Shown here: positions 41,967-51,137 of the stretch, piece by piece
Numbering within the stretch: position 1 is the stretch's first letter
Layout: each line of letters opens with the position of its first letter
Assembly (NCBI GenBank): GCA_964558465.1
Contig: CAZLEF010000014.1
Location: 39,262 to 103,261, forward strand
Length of the DNA stretch: 64,000 bases
Reading direction: 5' to 3'
Origin: JACJYC01 sp964558465
GTDB lineage: Bacteria > Bacteroidota > Bacteroidia > Chitinophagales > Saprospiraceae
The notes under the pieces: generated by a model
Told to the model about the DNA's origin: nothing
The model's input: only the letters and a program-made list of their open reading frames with translations
The model's database searches: none
Made by a program: the position numbers and the translations under genes

Positions 41967-42563
41967 ATGACACAACCGGCATCAATCGAAAAAAAATATC
42001 CGGCATCCTTGATCAAGGAAGTGCTGAATGATATTCCGGTTTTTTATAAAGGATACAAAGCCGTTATTGCGAATCAAACCAAGCTCGAAGATATTATGGG
42101 ATGCAGCGGCTTACAAGCCGAAATTGTGGCTTATTTATTGCGTGTGATTTTTACACAGTTGCCTGCCAGTAAATACAGGATTTATACCAATGAAATCGGC
42201 AGTCACATTTCTAAAAAAAATAACCTTTCGCACGATATTGCCATCTTTTCAAAAGCCCAGCTCACTCCCGATAAAATAACGGCCAACTATGTAGAAGTGC
42301 CGGCAAAAGTCATTATAGAAGTAGACGTCGATGTTGAATCAGATCAATTTACGGAAATGGAATACGTCTTTTTAAAAACGGACAAGCTCCACGTTTTCGG
42401 GGTTGAAAAAGCTGTTTGGATTTTCACCAATATTCGCAAAGTTGCGATCGCTGAAACCGGAAAGGATTGGCTTTGGGTAGATTGGAACAAGGATATTGAA
42501 TTGCTTGACGGCTGTTACTTCAATGTCGGCAAACACCTCATGGATGAAGGCATTGTGTATTGA
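41967..42563 (+). CDS. Uma2-like (PD-(D/E)xK) putative restriction-type protein
   Basis: 198 residues from MTQPASIEKKYPAS; ATG at 41955 is only about 5 nt past the expected transcription start. It has the layout of Uma2 proteins: an N-terminal helix and then an endonuclease-like core, NLSHDIAIFSKAQLTP (the D) followed by EVPAKVIIEVDVDVESDQ (E-V-D in the place of the usual E-x-S/K), YVFLKTDKLHVFGVEKAVWIF and WLWVDWNKD. The fold suggests a nuclease or a nuclease-like remnant; activity and role are unknown. Divergent from recD2, with a good promoter (TTTG, TAATTTTG). Confidence 0.6.
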   Translation: MTQPASIEKKYPASLIKEVLNDIPVFYKGYKAVIANQTKLEDIMGCSGLQAEIVAYLLRVIFTQLPASKYRIYTNEIGSHISKKNNLSHDIAIFSKAQLTPDKITANYVEVPAKVIIEVDVDVESDQFTEMEYVFLKTDKLHVFGVEKAVWIFTNIRKVAIAETGKDWLWVDWNKDIELLDGCYFNVGKHLMDEGIVY

Positions 42564-42644
42564 GTCGTAATGGTGGCGGCCCCGAAACCACTTGAGGGAC
42601 CAAAGCAGCGCCCAGGGAGGCCAGATTTACTGTTTTCTATCCCT

Positions 42645-43082
42645 TCACCCTTCCCACCTGATCTGCTCTCCCCGCAAGGAAGCGCAGACCGGCCCGCCCT
42701 TTTTATCGGTCATTTTGATGTGTGCGGTCAAGGGCTGCCGGTTGTCGACTGCCGGGTGGATTTGATCCCAGGTCAGTGCGTCCAGTTTGATCTTGGCCCT
42801 TCGGAACTGGCTGGGCAGCCGGGGGTCGCCGGAAAACCAGACGAGGTACAGGAACCTGTCGCCGGCAGGCCCAAAAACGTACGGCCCCGAAAAGTTCGGT
42901 TCGCCGTTTTTACCGGTATTGACCAGCACCGGGATATGGAACACCTTTTCCGCGCTGTTCCCGGGCGTAACCTCCACAATCTCCCGTTCTTTCTGCACAC
43001 CTACAAAAATGGGATCGCGGCCGTCGAACGCCGATCCGGGGAAATCGGTACAAATGAGTTGGATGATGAGTTCCTGTTTCAT
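42645..43082 (-). CDS. DUF5990-like protein
   Basis: 145 residues, no signal. Sequence MKQELIIQLICTDFPGSAFDG then VFHIPVLVNTGKNGEPNFSGPYVFGPAGDRFLYLVWFS and RAKIKLDALTWDQIHPAV, which resembles DUF5990 (a small beta protein with conserved aromatic and Asp residues). A cytosolic single-domain protein of unknown role. Convergent with the Uma2-like gene; the next gene on the same strand is a small membrane protein. Confidence 0.55.
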   Translation of the reverse strand: MKQELIIQLICTDFPGSAFDGRDPIFVGVQKEREIVEVTPGNSAEKVFHIPVLVNTGKNGEPNFSGPYVFGPAGDRFLYLVWFSGDPRLPSQFRRAKIKLDALTWDQIHPAVDNRQPLTAHIKMTDKKGGPVCASLRGEQIRWEG

Positions 43083-43126
43083 GTTGGAATTTATTTTAGA
43101 AGGATGGGGGATTTGGGGCTGGGGTT

Positions 43127-43212
43127 TTGAGCTATGAGCTATGAGTGTTGAGCTTTGAGTTGTCTACTTGCGCCTGCGGCGGGGCAAGTTGTCCTCCGTC
43201 TACCGTCTACCG
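43127..43212. repeat. Repeat tract with a GCCTGCGGC palindrome
   Basis: GAGCTATGAGCTATGAG tandem units, then the hairpin ACTTGC-GCCTGCGGC-GGGGCAAGT and GTCTACCGTCTACCG. It lies between the DUF5990-like gene and the small membrane protein gene. Confidence 0.6.
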
Positions 43213-43221
43213 TGGGCCACC

Positions 43222-43527
43222 TCAATTCCACCGCCCGTTGGAACTCAGCAGGATGACCAGCACAAAAAGCCCGTAAAACCCCAATATCGCGGCGGGAATG
43301 CCGGCCAGGCCCCAGGCAACGGCGGCGTACCCGGCTTTCATCAGCCCGGGCGTATTCCAGACAATTCCGGCCATGCCGGCGAGGATGGCTGTCCAAAGCA
43401 ACCAGAAACGGGCGTTGTAATAAGCATTGCCGGAAGCCGCTTTGAGGTAAAAGACCAGAGCGGCGAGCAGGCCCAGCAGGTCGATCGACCAGATGATCCA
43501 GAAAAAGGCGGAGGGAGATGCGGTCAT
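43222..43527 (-). CDS. Small integral membrane protein, three helices
   Basis: 101 residues: three hydrophobic segments (about 8-28 SAFFWIIWSIDLLGLLAALV, 40-60 FWLLWTAILAGMAGIV, 66-95 GYAAVAWGLAGIPAAILGFYGLFVLVI). No recognised family or functional motif; the length and spacing fit small Bacteroidota membrane proteins. Function not predicted. Starts near a GC-rich inverted-repeat tract and is followed by a 0.5-kb spacer. Confidence 0.7.
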   Translation of the reverse strand: MTASPSAFFWIIWSIDLLGLLAALVFYLKAASGNAYYNARFWLLWTAILAGMAGIVWNTPGLMKAGYAAVAWGLAGIPAAILGFYGLFVLVILLSSNGRWN

Positions 43528-44062
43528 ATATGGTCCGTCCTGTTTTGTCAGGATGGTGCAAAATAGGGATTTGCACCGGAGAATTAAAATTTTGGAAGTG
43601 TTGATTTATGGTACCAAATCCTTGGAATGGGGAAAGCGCATTACACAAGTCGGAGACTTTATGGTTCCCGCATCGCGTCTCAGACGCTCGCGAACGAGAG
43701 TGTGCTTTCATTGAGTTCATAGCCAAATACGTCACAGAAAAACTGACGGGTTACCGTGCAAATGGTTGAGATGCGGTCACCCAAAGTGAAAAGTAGGAGC
43801 GTACCTGTCCTTGCAGTTGCGGAATAGCCTTTTGGTGATGAAGCGGAAAAGGGCATGAGTCCACCCCCTTGCCCCCGCCTGCGGGAGAAAGGCGGCCGTT
43901 GAACTTGGAGGAAATGGAGTATTTTGCGTGTTATCAGGTCCTTTTTTCCTGTAATTTGCGAGCGTGGTTTCCCCCGCTGGCGGGGGGAGGGGGTGGAAAA
44001 AGCGCTACGGATCAACTCCGGAAAATCGAAGTGTGAGGTGCTAAATAGTTACAAAAAATGAA
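43528..44062. other. Spacer without a convincing gene
   Basis: 535 bp. Contains a GC-rich inverted repeat (43861-43886 against 43971-43996, CCACCCCCTTGCCCCCGC-type arms, loop about 84 bp) and the small palindromes GCGTCTCAGACGC and CTCGCGAACGAG around 43675-43705. A minus-strand frame with FFCDVFGYELNEST looks faintly protein-like but has no start, family or neighbours that support it. I see no gene. Confidence 0.6.
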
Positions 44063-45093
44063 TCAATCTTTAACGCAGCGAACGGAGACCGCTACACGCT
44101 TACCGAGGTCGTAGCGGTTGAGCGTCTGGTCCTCCGAGTCGAACCTGTAGTACCAGGCGTTGTCCGCATCCGGCTCCGTACCGCTCCAGAAGTAGCCGTT
44201 CCTGCGCAGGGAGAAGAACCCGCCATTGCTGTAGCGTCCTCCCGCCAGGAGGGCGTCAAACCCTGAGTTTCCCCCTTCAATGAGCGAAATATAGGCTTGT
44301 TTTTCTCGCCAAAATGGTTGATCAAACTATCCCATTCTTTTCTGGCCGGCAACCGCCATCCCGCAGGACAAGCCCTTTTCGCCGCCTCCCACGTATACAG
44401 CCGTCCATACTTTTCCCCATTCTTCGGGTCATGGTCATAAAACCAACACCCCTCACCCACATCAAAATTCAGGTTTTCAGCCATCCAGGTTTGGCCGTTG
44501 AGTTCGACGGTTTTATAGGTTCGGCCGTCGCGGGGGTCGGTGAAAGATCCGGTTTTGTTGCCGGCCGCAGGAGGATTTGATTTTGGTGCTTCCCGGATTT
44601 CAGACTGTATTACCGGCACAAGCGGCCGGGGCGCTTTTTGGCCGTCGTACCATTTCATGATCCTGCCGTGCAGCAGTTCGCAGTCGCGTTTCACCTGTCC
44701 GGGTTGGATGGGAAAAGCGTTTTTGAATACCAGGGGCCGGATATCCTCCGGCAGGTCCTTCGATTGGGGAATGCCTGCATTCTCGAGTAGTACGGGCACC
44801 ACCAGTTTGTTCCGTTCCAGCGCGTAACGGATCTCGAACCGCACATAGTCGGTTTCCTGAAAAAGCCGGGTTTTGCCGATCTTCATCCATTGCCGGCCGA
44901 TCAGGACAAAGAGGACGTCCACCTGGTCGAGGTAAGCCCCGATGAATTCGCGAAAATCATGACCCGGCGGAATGGTATCCACGTCCCAAAACAGGTTGCC
45001 AGCCCCGATCCGGGGTTCCAGATGGGTATAGATGAGTTCCGCCCAGGGGCCTGTATCTTCGCGGCGGTAGGAGAGAAATATTTTGGGAAACAT
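44063..45093 (-). pseudogene. TIR-FISUMP protein with a 1-bp frameshift
   Basis: The N-terminal TIR domain starts MFPKIFLSYRREDTGPWAELIY (45093; a longer start at 45126 is possible). The whole TIR core is present to about residue 130 with FWDVDTIPPGHDFREF and VDVLFVLIGRQW. Then comes a FISUMP (Fibrobacter major paralogous) domain: GRTYKTVELNGQTWMAENLNFDVGEGCWFYDHD and ACPAGWRLPARKEWDSLI. At the G-run (C5 at 44271-44275 on the plus strand) the frame slips. The uninterrupted frame ends in an implausible Arg/Thr-rich tail at 44092, but the shifted frame continues as GFDALLAGGRYSNGGF, GYFWSGTEPDADNAWYYRF, VAVSVRCVK to a TGA at 44063. A one-base deletion in a homopolymer, real or from sequencing. 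TIR implies NAD-type signalling or protein interaction; FISUMP is a lectin-like fold. Confidence 0.85.
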
Positions 45094-45212
45094 ACCTGCC
45101 AGGGGTTCCAGGTTGGTGAAAGACAAAAATAAGGAATTTTAACGGGATCGCGACGCTCCCCTTCCCCTTTACATTTTGCATTTTAACTTTTGCATTTTGC
45201 ATTTAACCGGAG

Positions 45213-45812
45213 TTACTGGTCCTTCCACCGCCAAAGGTACAGGCTCGCATACGTCCGGTAAGGCCGCCAGGCTTCCGCGATCTCCAGCATACGTTTTTGC
45301 AGGTGTTTGCCTTTTTCTTCGATGCTGTAAAGGCGCTGCATGGCCTGCTGGATGCCCAGGTCGTCGACAGGCAGGATATCCGGGCGGTTGAGCGTGAACA
45401 TGAGCAGCATTTCCACCGTCCACTGGCCAACGCCCTTGATCTGTGTGAGGGTGCTGAGGAGGTATTCGTCGGTCATGGTCTCCCAGTCTTTTTCAAGCAG
45501 TTGGTGTTCCTCAAAAAAGGCGGCCACGTTCTGGATATAGGTCGCTTTCTGGCGCGACAAACCCGCGCTGCGCAGGGTCTCGATTTCCATGTTCATCAGC
45601 CGGTCGGGATGCGGGTAGCCGCCGTCGAACAGGGAGAGGAACCGGTTGTGGATCGTCTCTGCCGCCTTGCCGCTGAGTTGCTGGAAAACAATAGCCCTGA
45701 CCAGGCTGAAATACGGGTCGTGGGGGCTGTGGCGGACTTCCAGTCGGGTTCCGGCGATCACTTTCGCCAGGAGGGGGTCTTTTGAAAGATGCCCCAGGAT
45801 TTCTTGGTTCAT
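45213..45812 (-). CDS. DNA-3-methyladenine glycosylase II (AlkA-like, HhH-GPD)
   Basis: 199 residues from MNQEILGHLSKDPLLAKVIAG. The HhH-GPD fold is clear: YFSLVRAIVFQQLSGKAAETI, then LRSAGLSRQKATYIQNVAAFF, LLSTLTQIKGVGQWTVEMLLMF (the G-x-G-x-W helix-hairpin-helix) and the catalytic Asp in NRPDILPVDDLGIQ. No Fe-S cluster Cys, so AlkA-like rather than EndoIII/MutY. It excises 3-methyladenine and other alkylated bases. The third alkylation-repair enzyme in the window (with AAG and AlkD-like). Confidence 0.92.
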   Translation of the reverse strand: MNQEILGHLSKDPLLAKVIAGTRLEVRHSPHDPYFSLVRAIVFQQLSGKAAETIHNRFLSLFDGGYPHPDRLMNMEIETLRSAGLSRQKATYIQNVAAFFEEHQLLEKDWETMTDEYLLSTLTQIKGVGQWTVEMLLMFTLNRPDILPVDDLGIQQAMQRLYSIEEKGKHLQKRMLEIAEAWRPYRTYASLYLWRWKDQ

Positions 45813-45858
45813 AATGGTTAAATTCGGGTTCAAGATAATAATTTCTGCCAAAAGACGA

Positions 45859-45866
45859 TATCTTTG
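45859..45866 (+). promoter_or_regulatory. -7 box (TATCTTTG) of the DUF5916 gene
   Basis: Perfect TAnnTTTG 27 nt upstream of the ATG at 45894. Confidence 0.55.
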
Positions 45867-45893
45867 TATTGATCACCAACTGACTGTTATACA

Positions 45894-48539
45894 ATGAAAA
45901 TGGTTTGCCTGCTGTTAGGGGTTTCCCTATTGGCCGTATCCCTCCTTAACGGCCAGAACACTTCCGAACGCCGGAAATATTTCACCCAACACGCCGGCGC
46001 CACCACGCCGAAGGTGGACGGGCTGCTCGACGACCCAGCCTGGGAGGCCGTCTCCTGGGCGGATGATTATGTCCAGTTCGACCCGGACCAGGGCGCCGAA
46101 CCCGGGCAGGAAACCGCCTTCAAGATCCTGTACGACGACGAAAACCTGTACATCGCCTTCCGCTGTTATGATACCGAGCCGGAAAAGATCGTCAGCCGTA
46201 TGTCGCGCCGTGACGGTTTTGAAGGCGACTGGGTAGAGCTCAATATCGACAGTTACCACGACCTGCGCACGGCCTTTTCCTTCAGCATCTCGGTGTCCGG
46301 GGTAAAAGGCGATGAATTTGTATCCAACGACGGCAACAACTGGGACGTCAGTTGGAATCCCATCTGGTTTGCAGAAACGAATATTGACACTGAAGGCTGG
46401 ACGGCCGAACTGCGCATTCCCCTCAGCCAACTGCGGTTCAGCGATGAAGCCGAACAAGTCTGGGGCATCCAGAGCACCCGGCGCCTGTTCAGGAAAGAAG
46501 AGCGGTCCACCTGGCAGTTTGTGCCCCGGAATGACGCCGCCTGGGTTAGCCGCTTTGGCGAACTGCACGGCATCAAAGGCATCAAACCCCAAAAACAGGT
46601 GGAGATCCAGCCCTATATGGTCACCCAACTGGAATCCACGGAAAAAGACCCGGAAAACCCCTTCAACAACGACGGCCGGCGCACCCGGCTGAGCGGCGGC
46701 GTCGACGGCCGGATCGGGGTCACCTCCGACCTGATCCTCGACTTTACCATCAACCCCGATTTTGGCCAGGTCGAAGCCGACCCTTCCGCCATTACCCTGG
46801 ACGGTTTTCAGATCTTTTTTGAAGAGCGAAGACCCTTTTTTGTAGAAAGCCGCAATATTTTCGATTATATCCTGACCGGTTCGGAGTATGGCGGCAATTA
46901 TGACAACGACCTTCTTTTCTACTCCCGCCGGATCGGGAGCGCACCCCACCGGGGGATTTACAGCGACCCGGCGAGCGGCTTTTACGCCGACCAACCCGAC
47001 AATACCACCATACTGGGCGCCGCCAAATTCAGCGGCAAAACCAAAAACGGGCTTTCCATCGGCATCCTGGAAAGCATCACCCAGGAAGAACGCGCCAGGA
47101 TCAACTCCAACGGAGAAGAAAGTGAAGAAGTGGTGGAACCTTTATCCAACTATTTTGTCGGGCGCATGCAGCAGGACCTCAATGGCGGCAATACCGTATT
47201 GGGCGGCATATTCACGTCCGTCAACCGCAACCTGGACGGCACGGGGCTGGATGATTTGCACCGGTCGGCTTACACCGGCGGCATCGACCTTGTACACCGG
47301 TGGGACAAACAGCGGTGGGTGGCAACCGGGAAACTTTTTTACAGTTCGGTCAATGGTTCCCCCCGGGCCATTACCCAGACCCAAAACGCTTTCGAACATT
47401 ATTTCGACCGCCCCGGCGCCAAACACCTGACCCTCGACACCACCGCCACCAACCTCATGGGACACGGCGGCTCGATGATGCTGGGCCGTTACGGCAGCAA
47501 GATCCGGTTCCAGGGCGGCTTCACCTGGCGATCGCCCGGACTTGAAATGAACGATATCGGCTTCATGCTCAATGCCGATGAGGTCAACCATTGGCTATGG
47601 GTGGGTTATAACAGCCCCAAACCTTTTTCGGTTTTCCGCAACTTCCGCCTGAACTACAACCACCATACCGCCTGGGATTTCAGCGGAAGGAACCTCTACC
47701 AGGCCATCAATACCAACACCTGGATGATGTTCAATAACTTCTGGAGCTTTAATACCGGCGTAACCTATGAAAACCGGGACCTTTCAAAAAATGCCCTGTT
47801 CGGCGGGCCCGTTCTCAGGCGGCCCAACGGCATGGCCTGGTGGAGCTCGGTGCAGACCAACCGGCGGAAAAAAGTGTATTTCGCACTCAATTTTTTTAAC
47901 GCCTGGGGTTTCCGCAAAAGCGTTCATTCCAACAACTACAGCCTTTCCGCTACCTTTCAACCCGTCAATGCCCTGAATATCACCCTGAGACCATCCTGGA
48001 ACAAACGCGAAAGAGTGGACCAATACGTCCAAAAATCAGTTTTCAAAGGCGAAGACCGCTACCTGATCGGGCATGTCCGGCAGGAAACCTTCAGCATAAC
48101 GGCCCGCCTCAATTACAATATCACGCCCAATATGACGATCCAGTATTATGGCCAGCCGTTCATTTCCAGGGGGCGCTACGGGCAATTTAAACGGATCACC
48201 GACCCGGAAGCGAGGTACGAGAAGAGATACGTGGAATTTGCGCCGGATGCCGTCGGGTTCGACCCATTGGCGGGTGTATACCAGATTGATGAAGACCGCG
48301 ACGGGTTGATGGACCATGCCGTCAGCAACCCCGATTTTAATGTCATTCAGTTCCGTTCCAACCTCGTGGCGCGCTGGGAATACGTGCCCGGATCCGAGGT
48401 TTTTCTGGTCTGGTCACAAGACAATACCGCTTTTGCAGAACCTTCGGAAAGGCTTTTTCCGGCGCTTTGGGACAACGCGTTTTCCCCTGCCGGCCGCAAC
48501 ATTTTCCTGGTCAAATGGACCTACCGTTTCCTGCTCTAA
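45894..48539 (+). CDS. DUF5916 outer-membrane protein with CBM9-like N-terminal domain
   Basis: 881 residues with a signal peptide (MKMVCLLLGVSLLAVSLLNGQ). Residues about 35-210 resemble a CBM9-like beta-sandwich (VDGLLDDPAWEAVSWADDYVQFDPDQG...LYIAFRCYDTEPEKIVSRMSRRDGF, AELRIPLSQLRFSD). The rest is a long beta-barrel-like region typical of DUF5916: TINPDFGQVEADPSAITLDGFQIFFEERRPFFVES near 270-310 and many aromatic-terminated strands to the end FLVKWTYRFLL. Probably an outer-membrane sugar- or peptide-handling barrel of unknown cargo. A TATCTTTG box lies 27 nt upstream of the ATG. Confidence 0.88.
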   Translation: MKMVCLLLGVSLLAVSLLNGQNTSERRKYFTQHAGATTPKVDGLLDDPAWEAVSWADDYVQFDPDQGAEPGQETAFKILYDDENLYIAFRCYDTEPEKIVSRMSRRDGFEGDWVELNIDSYHDLRTAFSFSISVSGVKGDEFVSNDGNNWDVSWNPIWFAETNIDTEGWTAELRIPLSQLRFSDEAEQVWGIQSTRRLFRKEERSTWQFVPRNDAAWVSRFGELHGIKGIKPQKQVEIQPYMVTQLESTEKDPENPFNNDGRRTRLSGGVDGRIGVTSDLILDFTINPDFGQVEADPSAITLDGFQIFFEERRPFFVESRNIFDYILTGSEYGGNYDNDLLFYSRRIGSAPHRGIYSDPASGFYADQPDNTTILGAAKFSGKTKNGLSIGILESITQEERARINSNGEESEEVVEPLSNYFVGRMQQDLNGGNTVLGGIFTSVNRNLDGTGLDDLHRSAYTGGIDLVHRWDKQRWVATGKLFYSSVNGSPRAITQTQNAFEHYFDRPGAKHLTLDTTATNLMGHGGSMMLGRYGSKIRFQGGFTWRSPGLEMNDIGFMLNADEVNHWLWVGYNSPKPFSVFRNFRLNYNHHTAWDFSGRNLYQAINTNTWMMFNNFWSFNTGVTYENRDLSKNALFGGPVLRRPNGMAWWSSVQTNRRKKVYFALNFFNAWGFRKSVHSNNYSLSATFQPVNALNITLRPSWNKRERVDQYVQKSVFKGEDRYLIGHVRQETFSITARLNYNITPNMTIQYYGQPFISRGRYGQFKRITDPEARYEKRYVEFAPDAVGFDPLAGVYQIDEDRDGLMDHAVSNPDFNVIQFRSNLVARWEYVPGSEVFLVWSQDNTAFAEPSERLFPALWDNAFSPAGRNIFLVKWTYRFLL

Positions 48540-48606
48540 AAATAAAAGTTTTCCACAAGCATAAACTTTAACATATAAAATTGCGGCTCATTGTCAATGG
48601 TTTCCA

Positions 48607-48614
48607 TATATTTG
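48607..48614 (+). promoter_or_regulatory. -7 box (TATATTTG) of the lytic transglycosylase gene
   Basis: Perfect TAnnTTTG 31 nt before the ATG at 48646; a -33 TTG lies at a somewhat long distance. Confidence 0.5.
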
Positions 48615-48645
48615 CCGCTCAGAATGAAACCCAATTCATACCATT

Positions 48646-50076
48646 ATGGACAATCATTCACGCCGCGCCCTGGGGGCGCTCGTCTTCTTGTTGATGTCTT
48701 TTTCCCTTTTAATTGGCCGTTCCAACCCCCGGGATTTGACTTATCCGGAGCTCAATGATGAAGAGATCATCAGCCGTTTGCAAAACCTGAGCCAAAAAAT
48801 CGTAGAGCCCAAATGGGTACCTGCTGTCAAAGGATATATCCGCAGCTATATGGTGCGCAACCGGACCAGTTCGGAGATCATCCTGGGCCGGACCGTGTTG
48901 TATTTTCCCATTTTTGAAGCTTACCTTTCCCAATACAACCTTCCTGAAGAGTTAAAGTACCTCTCTGTTGTAGAATCTGCCCTGAACCCAAAAGCTACTT
49001 CCAGGGTTGGCGCCGGCGGGCTCTGGCAGTTTATGCCGGCAACCGGTCTGGAACTGGGTTTGCAGATCGACAAGGAAGTCGATGAGCGGAGCGACCCCAT
49101 CAAATCAACGGAGGCGGCCATGGTGCATATCCAACGCCAATATGATCGTTTCGAGGATTGGTCGCTGGCCCTGGCTGCCTACAATTCCGGTTCCGGCCGT
49201 GTGAGCCGCGCGGTCAAAAGGGCGAGAAGCAAAAACTTCTGGCAGATCCAGCGATACCTTCCGAAGGAAACGCGCAATTACGTACCTGCTTTTATCGCCG
49301 CCACTTACCTGATGGATTATTATGAGGAACACGATCTGAAGCCGGTCTATCCGGATCTTGACCTCCAGATCACCGAAACCATTAAATTGTACGATTCGCT
49401 CTCATTTGAACAGATCGTTTTGCTCACCGAACTTCCGATGGAGGTGGTTCAGTGGCTCAACGCGCCCTACCGGAAAGGGCTGATACCCGCCAGTGTGGAA
49501 GGCCACTCGCTCACCCTGCCCAGACGGGTGATGAGCGTGGTGAAAGAATACCTGGAATCCCGCCGGCCGGATGCCCGGGAAGGCGCCTTCGCCAAAGTCA
49601 ATCTGACCCTGCCCAAATCCGAAACCCGTTATTACAAATCCAATTATATCGTTCTGGAAGGTAAAACCCTGCCGGATATTGCCCGGGAACTGAAATGCAC
49701 CGTCCATCAGCTGAGGGCCTGGAACAAACTTAAAAACAACAAGATTGAACCCGGCCAGAAACTGACGATCTTTACCCCAAAACCTTTTGAACAGAAATTC
49801 CCGATCGTCCCGCTTGAAGCCATAACCCCCATCCCATCCATCGATCCGAACCCGCTGCCGGTTGAACATTTGCAGCAGGTTTCTCTGGAAGGAATGCAGC
49901 CGGAAACCATCTATTTCACCGCGCGGCGCAGAATGAAAGTCTCCGCCATTGCCGAAAGATTCCCGGGGTTGTCGCTCGATCTGCTCCTGGAACTCAACCA
50001 GTTGGCCAAGGATAAAATGGTCAAACCAGGTGAACAGATCATTCTTGACACCAAATGGTTCGGGGATAAAAATTAG
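48646..50076 (+). CDS. MltD-like lytic transglycosylase with LysM domains
   Basis: 476 residues; signal peptide about 1-24. The lytic transglycosylase domain has the catalytic Glu in LSVVESALNPKATSRVGAGGLWQFMPATG (Glu about 110) and LALAAYNSGSGRVSRAV, as in soluble lytic murein transglycosylases. Two LysM modules at the C-terminus: YIVLEGKTLPDIARELKCTVHQLRAWN and ...KVSAIAERFPGLSLDLLLELNQLAKDKMVKPGEQI. It cuts the MurNAc-GlcNAc bond of peptidoglycan, forming 1,6-anhydro-MurNAc; LysM binds glycan. A complete protein. The promoter box is TATATTTG 31 nt upstream of the ATG. Confidence 0.93.
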   Translation: MDNHSRRALGALVFLLMSFSLLIGRSNPRDLTYPELNDEEIISRLQNLSQKIVEPKWVPAVKGYIRSYMVRNRTSSEIILGRTVLYFPIFEAYLSQYNLPEELKYLSVVESALNPKATSRVGAGGLWQFMPATGLELGLQIDKEVDERSDPIKSTEAAMVHIQRQYDRFEDWSLALAAYNSGSGRVSRAVKRARSKNFWQIQRYLPKETRNYVPAFIAATYLMDYYEEHDLKPVYPDLDLQITETIKLYDSLSFEQIVLLTELPMEVVQWLNAPYRKGLIPASVEGHSLTLPRRVMSVVKEYLESRRPDAREGAFAKVNLTLPKSETRYYKSNYIVLEGKTLPDIARELKCTVHQLRAWNKLKNNKIEPGQKLTIFTPKPFEQKFPIVPLEAITPIPSIDPNPLPVEHLQQVSLEGMQPETIYFTARRRMKVSAIAERFPGLSLDLLLELNQLAKDKMVKPGEQIILDTKWFGDKN

Positions 50077-50847
50077 GCGATTATCCATTTTTACATGATT
50101 TTTCCGAATCATGTAAAAAAAATTTAAAATATTCTCACCGGGGGCAATAATCCCGAGATTGCCTCCGTTTTAGGTTCAGTTTTGTCATCATTTCCATTTC
50201 AAAAACAACCTTATAGAACCGGAACATTACACCTGAAACGTTGAGAAACCTGGCTAAGCGATCGCGTCCATCACGCGGCGCCGGGCTAAAAGTACCTTAC
50301 CAGCATGACAAATATTTACCGGTTGTAATCATTTCGTTTTCCCGGTTTTACCGGAACAGAATAAACCAATTATATTGAATCCTCAACAGGCGGGAAATTG
50401 CGCAGGCGAGCGTCTGCCTGATGGGAAACAAATACGCTTCAAGTGAAAGGAAGGGCTTTGGAAAGCTTTGCCGGACACCCAAAGTAAAACAGCCCACCAC
50501 GCCGCAGCGTGGCCAAACAATTCAATCTGCCACGTTTGTCGGATGGCAGCCCAACCAATGAAAACGGATTCGTTTATTTTGGCGGATGATTCCGCTAAAA
50601 CCTCTTGTACACCCAATGACCAAAGCAGAAGCCGGAACATCTTCAGGTGTTCCGGCTGCGAGAAGAAACCGTATTCCATGAACATGCATTCCATGGAGAG
50701 AGTAGTTTGAACCATGCAGCAGCGGTTAAGGTCCGTAAGGGCAAAGCCTTACCGCTGCCTTTCACTCCATGGAAGAAATAACGGCAATCCGCTGATAGAC
50801 AGTGGGTTGCTGTTGTTTTTTGATGGCGGATGGTTTTGAGGAGGAAC

Positions 50848-50904
50848 CGAGGAAGTGCGTGCCACGCCACAGGCGTGGAGGAAATGCGTGCCACGCCACA
50901 GGCG
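50848..50904. repeat. Double CCACGCC palindrome unit (inverse of 38580 block)
   Basis: 50848-50878 is the exact inverted complement of 38580-38610 (31 bp), and a shortened second palindrome CCACGCCACAGGCG follows at 50891. Part of a dispersed family (also 5621). Confidence 0.85.
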
Positions 50905-50979
50905 CATGGGCGTCAACTTAATTTTAAATCATATGATTATTCCAAATACAACTGATTAACAAATAAAGTTATTTTTTTT

Positions 50980-51137
50980 CACCACATAAGATACATAAGA
51001 ACACATAGGGTCATTCCGGTTCGCCAACGGCGAACCGGAATGACCGAAACTTATGTTTTCTATGTATCTTATCCCGCCTTGCGGGACAGGTCGTGGTGGA
51101 AATATCCGCGTATCAGCAGGATGCGAAGCCATCCTGC
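50980..51137. repeat. Composite palindromic element, copy A
   Basis: A large inverted repeat (arms ACATAAGATACATAAGAACAC / CTTATGTTTTCTATGTATCTTAT) around a perfect 15-bp stem TCATTCCGGTTCGCC / GGCGAACCGGAATGA with a 3-nt loop (51011-51043). A second stem GCAGGATG-CGAAGC-CATCCTGC follows at 51116-51137. The right arm contains a further small palindrome (CCCGCCTTGCGGG), absent from copy B. Confidence 0.85.

Noticed and set aside
43680..44015. Minus-strand ORF containing FFCDVFGYELNEST
   Set aside because: Mostly Arg/Ser/Pro from the GC-rich inverted repeat; no family, no neighbours in support.
44063..45093. Diversity-generating retroelement target (FISUMP lectin fold plus four-helix-bundle, avd-like proteins)
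   Set aside because: No reverse transcriptase, no template/variable repeat pair with A-biased differences; the four-helix proteins are 13-24 kb away.
44063..45093. TIR-based anti-phage (Thoeris-like) system
   Set aside because: No partner effector gene with NAD-binding or SIR2 fold beside it; its C-terminal partner domain is FISUMP.
50091..50116. Terminator of the transglycosylase gene
   Set aside because: The 10-bp hairpin is perfect but followed by A, not T, on the coding strand.
50383..50894. Two minus-strand ORFs of 83-110 codons in the spacer after the transglycosylase gene
   Set aside because: They overlap palindromes, have no family motif and no plausible start; sequence composition fits repeat spacer.
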